Shown here: one piece after another, positions 5,940-8,451 of the stretch | Layout: every line of letters starts with the position of its first letter | Numbering within the stretch: position 1 is the first letter of the stretch | Assembly: GCA_024276455.1 (NCBI GenBank) | Contig: JAJRXE010000030.1 | Span: forward strand, 1 to 8,451 | Direction: 5' to 3' | DNA: 8,451 nt | Source: Calditrichota bacterium | Lineage (GTDB): Bacteria > Calditrichota > Calditrichia > RBG-13-44-9 | Made by a program: the position numbers and the translations under genes | Notes under the pieces: model-generated | What the model saw: the letters and a program-made list of their open reading frames with translations, nothing else | What the model was told of the DNA's origin: nothing | The model's database searches: none

Positions 5940-6830
5940 TCACACCTCAATATGTAAAAACGTTCGCACCAGCAATCCGATCAGGAAAGAAATCCCTGCC
6001 ACTCCCATGCTAATAATCACCATCTCCCAGAAAAATTTGGCAAACGTAATCTCCTTTACCACCGCCACAAAAAAACTGAAAATGAAAATAATCCCCACCG
6101 CAATCAACAGGGTGAACAAAAGCGCCAGATAATAATTCTCCAGCACAAAATAAGGAATCACCAGAGACAGTACTGCAAAAATGTAGGCAATGCCGGTGTA
6201 AAAAGAAGCTCGCAAAGGATCCTTGCTCTCCTTCTCCGATTTCTGGGAAAGATATTCCGAGGCCGCCATGGAAAGCGAAGCGGCAATTCCGGTGATTAAA
6301 CCGGCAATACCAATCAAGCGAATATTCTGTAATGCCAGGGTCAATCCGGCCAGGGCACCGGTTAACTCCACCAGGGCATCATTCAACCCCAGAACCATCG
6401 AACCGATGTATTCAATTCGCTCTTCATCAATCATCTCAATCAATTGGGCCTCATGGTTTTGTTCTTCTTCCAGAATCGCCGCCGCCTCGGGAATTTCATC
6501 AATAATCTCGCCGTAGTGCTTCTCGGCTTTCTCTTCCCCTTTTTCCAGCATTTTAATAGCGAAGGTAATCCCGAATATTCGGCTCACTAACAAATAGAAC
6601 AGAATCTTTAATTTTGCGGGTTTTACCTCAATTCCGGTGTAGCGCTTCCACTGGTGGTAGTGTTTTAACTCGTCTTTGGCAATATGCTCCAGCACTTCCG
6701 CATTTTGCCCGCTCATTCGACGGGAAAGTCTATTGTAAATGTGGTATTCGGTAATTTCCGTTTTCTGGAAAAGGAGCAGAATTTTTTGCATTTTCTTGTC
6801 GATGTGCACGGTTGGCGAAGACTGAGCCAT
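5940..6830 (-). CDS. Ferritin-like diiron domain fused to a VIT1/CCC1-family iron transporter (MbfA-like)
   Basis: The protein has 296 residues. The N-terminal half (about 15-140) is a rubrerythrin/ferritin-like four-helix domain with diiron ligand patterns: E25 and E28 in KTEITEYH, E54-x-x-H57 in KDELKHYH, a Glu-rich helix with E96/E99/E100, and E123-x-x-H126 in EEEQNHEAQ. The C-terminal half has the VIT1/CCC1 pattern GLNDALVELTGALAGL (148-163) and SMAASEYLSQKSE, with about five membrane segments near 143-166, 170-192, 209-227, 231-256 and 270-292. This architecture matches MbfA of alphaproteobacteria, a membrane-bound ferritin that exports Fe(II); by analogy the ferritin domain faces the cytosol. 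GGAGG (6840-6844) lies 9 nt before the ATG. The gene is convergent with the Fe-S regulator and divergent from the dehydrogenase. Manganese as an alternative substrate is possible. Export function is inferred. Confidence 0.9.
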   Translation of the reverse strand: MAQSSPTVHIDKKMQKILLLFQKTEITEYHIYNRLSRRMSGQNAEVLEHIAKDELKHYHQWKRYTGIEVKPAKLKILFYLLVSRIFGITFAIKMLEKGEEKAEKHYGEIIDEIPEAAAILEEEQNHEAQLIEMIDEERIEYIGSMVLGLNDALVELTGALAGLTLALQNIRLIGIAGLITGIAASLSMAASEYLSQKSEKESKDPLRASFYTGIAYIFAVLSLVIPYFVLENYYLALLFTLLIAVGIIFIFSFFVAVVKEITFAKFFWEMVIISMGVAGISFLIGLLVRTFLHIEV

Positions 6831-7059
6831 TGGTCCGATCCTCCGTTTTGCTTTTTACTTCCCCTCTCAAGCCCTCCAATCCCTGTCCTGGTGCGGCGTG
6901 GGCACCGTTTCTTCTCAATTTTCCAAATTAAAGATGATTATTTCGAAATAAAAGTGACAATTTTCTTCTTCCGCGCAAGAAGGGATTCCTTTTCTCCTCC
7001 CGGCCTCCAACATGTCACCCCTTTCAATCCTCGCACCGGCACACAACTTTCTAAATAAA
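6831..7059. other. Divergent intergenic region, no gene seen
   Basis: This is the part of the spacer on the transporter side. It holds the transporter's ribosome binding site (6840-6844), a short GGTGC/GCACC pairing (about 6891-6907), a 14-bp palindrome (6938-6951) and a CTTCTT/AAGAAG inverted repeat (6965-6982). Reading frames here are short, lack family features and start without ribosome binding sites. Confidence 0.6.
6938..6951. promoter_or_regulatory. 14-bp perfect palindrome, candidate operator upstream of the iron-transporter gene
   Basis: TTATTTCGAAATAA is its own reverse complement. On the minus strand it lies between a possible -35 TTGTCA (6955-6960) and a possible -10 TTTAAT (6927-6932). 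Their spacer is 22 nt, longer than the usual 17. Such a placement would suit a repressor, or an activator of the MerR type that works on stretched spacers. It does not match the classical Fur box. The palindrome is read directly; the operator role is inferred. Confidence 0.4.
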
Positions 7060-7088
7060 TTGACATTTTTTGTGAAATCCCTTACATT
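7060..7088 (+). promoter_or_regulatory. Sigma70-type promoter of the dehydrogenase gene
   Basis: A perfect -35 TTGACA (7060-7065) is followed after 17 nt by TACATT (7083-7088). Transcription would begin near 7095 with a leader of about 45 nt. The segment TTGACATTTTTTGTGAAA closely resembles the 14-bp repeats in front of sufB. Confidence 0.7.
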
Positions 7089-7140
7089 TAATCTTAAAGT
7101 CAATAGCACTTACTTTTTAGATAAACTGAGGAGGTCAAAT

Positions 7141-8451
7141 ATGCCGAATGCAAAATATTATCTTCCCTTACCCCCCAACGAACCGATTCGCAGTTACGCG
7201 CCGGGAACGGAAGACCGTAAGAAATTGAAAGAGAAACTGGCCGAACTGCGTAATCAGGAAATCGAAATTCCCCTGATTATTGGTGGGAAAGAGGTGAAAA
7301 CCGGCAAAATGGGGAAATGCATCTTACCCCATAACCACCAGAAAGTGATTGGTCATTTCCACCAGGCGGGCGAGAAAGAGGTGCAGATGGCGGTGGACGC
7401 TGCCCGGGAAGCCCACAAAACCTGGAGTCGCATGCCCTGGAAAGACCGTCTCTCGGTTTTCCTGAAAGCGGCTGAATTATTAGCGGGTCCCTGGCGCTAC
7501 ACCCTGAACGCCGCCACCATGCTGGGGCAGAGTAAAAACGTCTTTCAGGCCGAAATCGACTCCGCCTGCGAGCTGGTGGATTTCTTCCGTTTCAATTCCT
7601 ACTACGCCACCAAAATCTACGAAGAACAACCGCCCTACTCGCCGCTGGGCACCTGGAACCGCATGGAACACCGTCCGCTGGAAGGATTCATTTTTGCGGT
7701 AACGCCCTTCAACTTCACCTCCATTGCCGGCAATCTGCCCACTTCTCCGGCGCTGATGGGCAATGTGGTGCTCTGGAAACCGGCCTCCAGTGCGGTCTAC
7801 TCCGCCTATTACCTGATGAAACTGTTCCAGGAAGCCGGCTTGCCGGACGGAGTGATTAACTTTATTCCCGGTCCCGGCGGATCGGTGGGTAATCCGGTGC
7901 TGAGCAATCCCGAGCTGGCGGGCATCCACTTCACCGGTAGTACCAACACCTTCCAGACCATGTGGCGCATGGTAGGCGAGAATATCCGCAAGTACAAATG
8001 GTACCCCCGTATTGTGGGGGAAACCGGCGGGAAGGACTTCGTGTTTGCTCATGCCAGCGCCAACATTGAAGAATTGGGCGTGGCGCTCATCCGAGGTGCT
8101 TTCGAATATCAGGGACAAAAATGCTCGGCGGCTTCCCGCGCTTACATTCCCCGCAGCCTCTGGCCCAAGCTGAAAGATTATTTGCTGGAACAACTGAAAA
8201 CGGTGAAAATGGGCGATGTGGAAGACTTCACCAATTTCATGAACGCTGTAATTGACCGCAACGCCTTCACCACCATTACCGAGTACATCGAATACATCAA
8301 AAGATCCAACGAAGCGGAAATTATTTACGGTGGCGGTTACGACGACAGCGTGGGCTACTTCATTGAACCGACTATCGCCGTGACGACCAATCCCAGGTTC
8401 CGCACCATGGAAGAAGAAATCTTCGGCCCGGTGCTGACGGTGTACGTGTAC
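7141..8451 (+). CDS. pruA: L-glutamate gamma-semialdehyde (1-pyrroline-5-carboxylate) dehydrogenase, 3' end missing
   Basis: This enzyme oxidises L-glutamate 5-semialdehyde to glutamate with NAD+, the last step of proline and ornithine/arginine breakdown. The visible 437 codons have no stop; ALDH4-type enzymes have about 540 residues, so roughly 100 are missing. Aldehyde dehydrogenase motifs appear in order: PLEGFIFAVTPFNFTSIAGN with the oxyanion asparagine N191, NVVLWKPA, the NAD-binding FTGST (264-268), GETGGKDF with general base E294, GQKCSAASR with nucleophile C328, and EEIFGPVL near the window end. The MEHRPLEGF and FEYQGQKCSAASRAYIP wording is characteristic of the ALDH4A1-like branch. 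No proline dehydrogenase domain precedes it, so it is stand-alone rather than a PutA fusion. GAGGAGGT (7128-7135) is a near-ideal ribosome binding site 5-6 nt before the ATG. A different ALDH subfamily is unlikely. Confidence 0.93.
   Translation, partial: MPNAKYYLPLPPNEPIRSYAPGTEDRKKLKEKLAELRNQEIEIPLIIGGKEVKTGKMGKCILPHNHQKVIGHFHQAGEKEVQMAVDAAREAHKTWSRMPWKDRLSVFLKAAELLAGPWRYTLNAATMLGQSKNVFQAEIDSACELVDFFRFNSYYATKIYEEQPPYSPLGTWNRMEHRPLEGFIFAVTPFNFTSIAGNLPTSPALMGNVVLWKPASSAVYSAYYLMKLFQEAGLPDGVINFIPGPGGSVGNPVLSNPELAGIHFTGSTNTFQTMWRMVGENIRKYKWYPRIVGETGGKDFVFAHASANIEELGVALIRGAFEYQGQKCSAASRAYIPRSLWPKLKDYLLEQLKTVKMGDVEDFTNFMNAVIDRNAFTTITEYIEYIKRSNEAEIIYGGGYDDSVGYFIEPTIAVTTNPRFRTMEEEIFGPVLTVYVY

Noticed and set aside
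6965..6982. CTTCTT/AAGAAG inverted repeat as a terminator or attenuator
   Set aside because: Only six AT-rich base pairs, no T-tract directly after it, and no gene ends nearby.
7480..8193. 237-codon minus-strand open frame opposite the dehydrogenase gene
   Set aside because: The plus-strand frame carries all aldehyde dehydrogenase motifs; the opposite frame is a shadow caused by codon bias.
1..8451. CRISPR array, tRNA or rRNA gene, insertion sequence or prophage
   Set aside because: No regular direct-repeat array with spacers, no cloverleaf or rRNA core sequence, and no transposase or integrase motif was found by reading both strands.

Overview
The window is a compact bacterial region centred on iron-sulfur cluster assembly and iron handling. 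It reads like an ordinary chromosome: protein-coding density is high, coding sequence is roughly half G+C with AT-rich gaps, start sites have Shine-Dalgarno sequences and promoters are sigma70-like. The taxon cannot be fixed from the sequence alone. The combination of a SUF operon with a bacilliredoxin, a ferritin-like/VIT1 fusion and a stand-alone ALDH4-type glutamate-semialdehyde dehydrogenase would suit an FCB-group lineage such as Calditrichota, but this is a weak inference.

Layout. Bases 1-202 (minus strand) hold the N-terminal part of a Rieske-type [2Fe-2S] ferredoxin, cut by the window edge. A 291-bp AT-rich divergent promoter region follows. The plus-strand set sufB (494-1939), sufC (1988-2752), sufD (2793-4127), a sufT-like MIP18-family gene (4168-4491) and a BrxA/BrxB bacilliredoxin (4549-5100) is spaced by 40-57 bp and looks like one operon. 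A 130-bp gap leads to an Rrf2-family regulator with three candidate cluster-ligand cysteines (5231-5704), followed directly by a hairpin/T-tract terminator. The 235-bp gap between convergent genes contains four regularly spaced dyads. On the minus strand lies a fusion of a ferritin-like diiron domain to a VIT1/CCC1 iron transporter (5940-6830, MbfA-like). A 310-bp divergent spacer with a 14-bp palindrome and a clear promoter leads to the 5' part of a glutamate-semialdehyde dehydrogenase gene (7141 to the window end, incomplete).

How the genes fit together. SufB, SufC and SufD form the scaffold ATPase complex that builds Fe-S clusters. The SufT-like protein is expected to help mature or transfer them. 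The Rrf2 protein is a plausible cluster-sensing regulator of the operon. The bacilliredoxin would add thiol repair under redox stress, and the ferritin-VIT protein would limit cytosolic ferrous iron. No cysteine desulfurase (SufS) and no SufE or SufU sulfur shuttle is present in the window, so sulfur supply must be encoded elsewhere. The dehydrogenase belongs to proline/arginine catabolism and appears to be a separate transcription unit.

The most interesting non-coding signals are a 14-bp sequence repeated 32 bp apart in front of sufB, with a close relative in the dehydrogenase promoter, and the four-dyad array between the regulator and the iron exporter.
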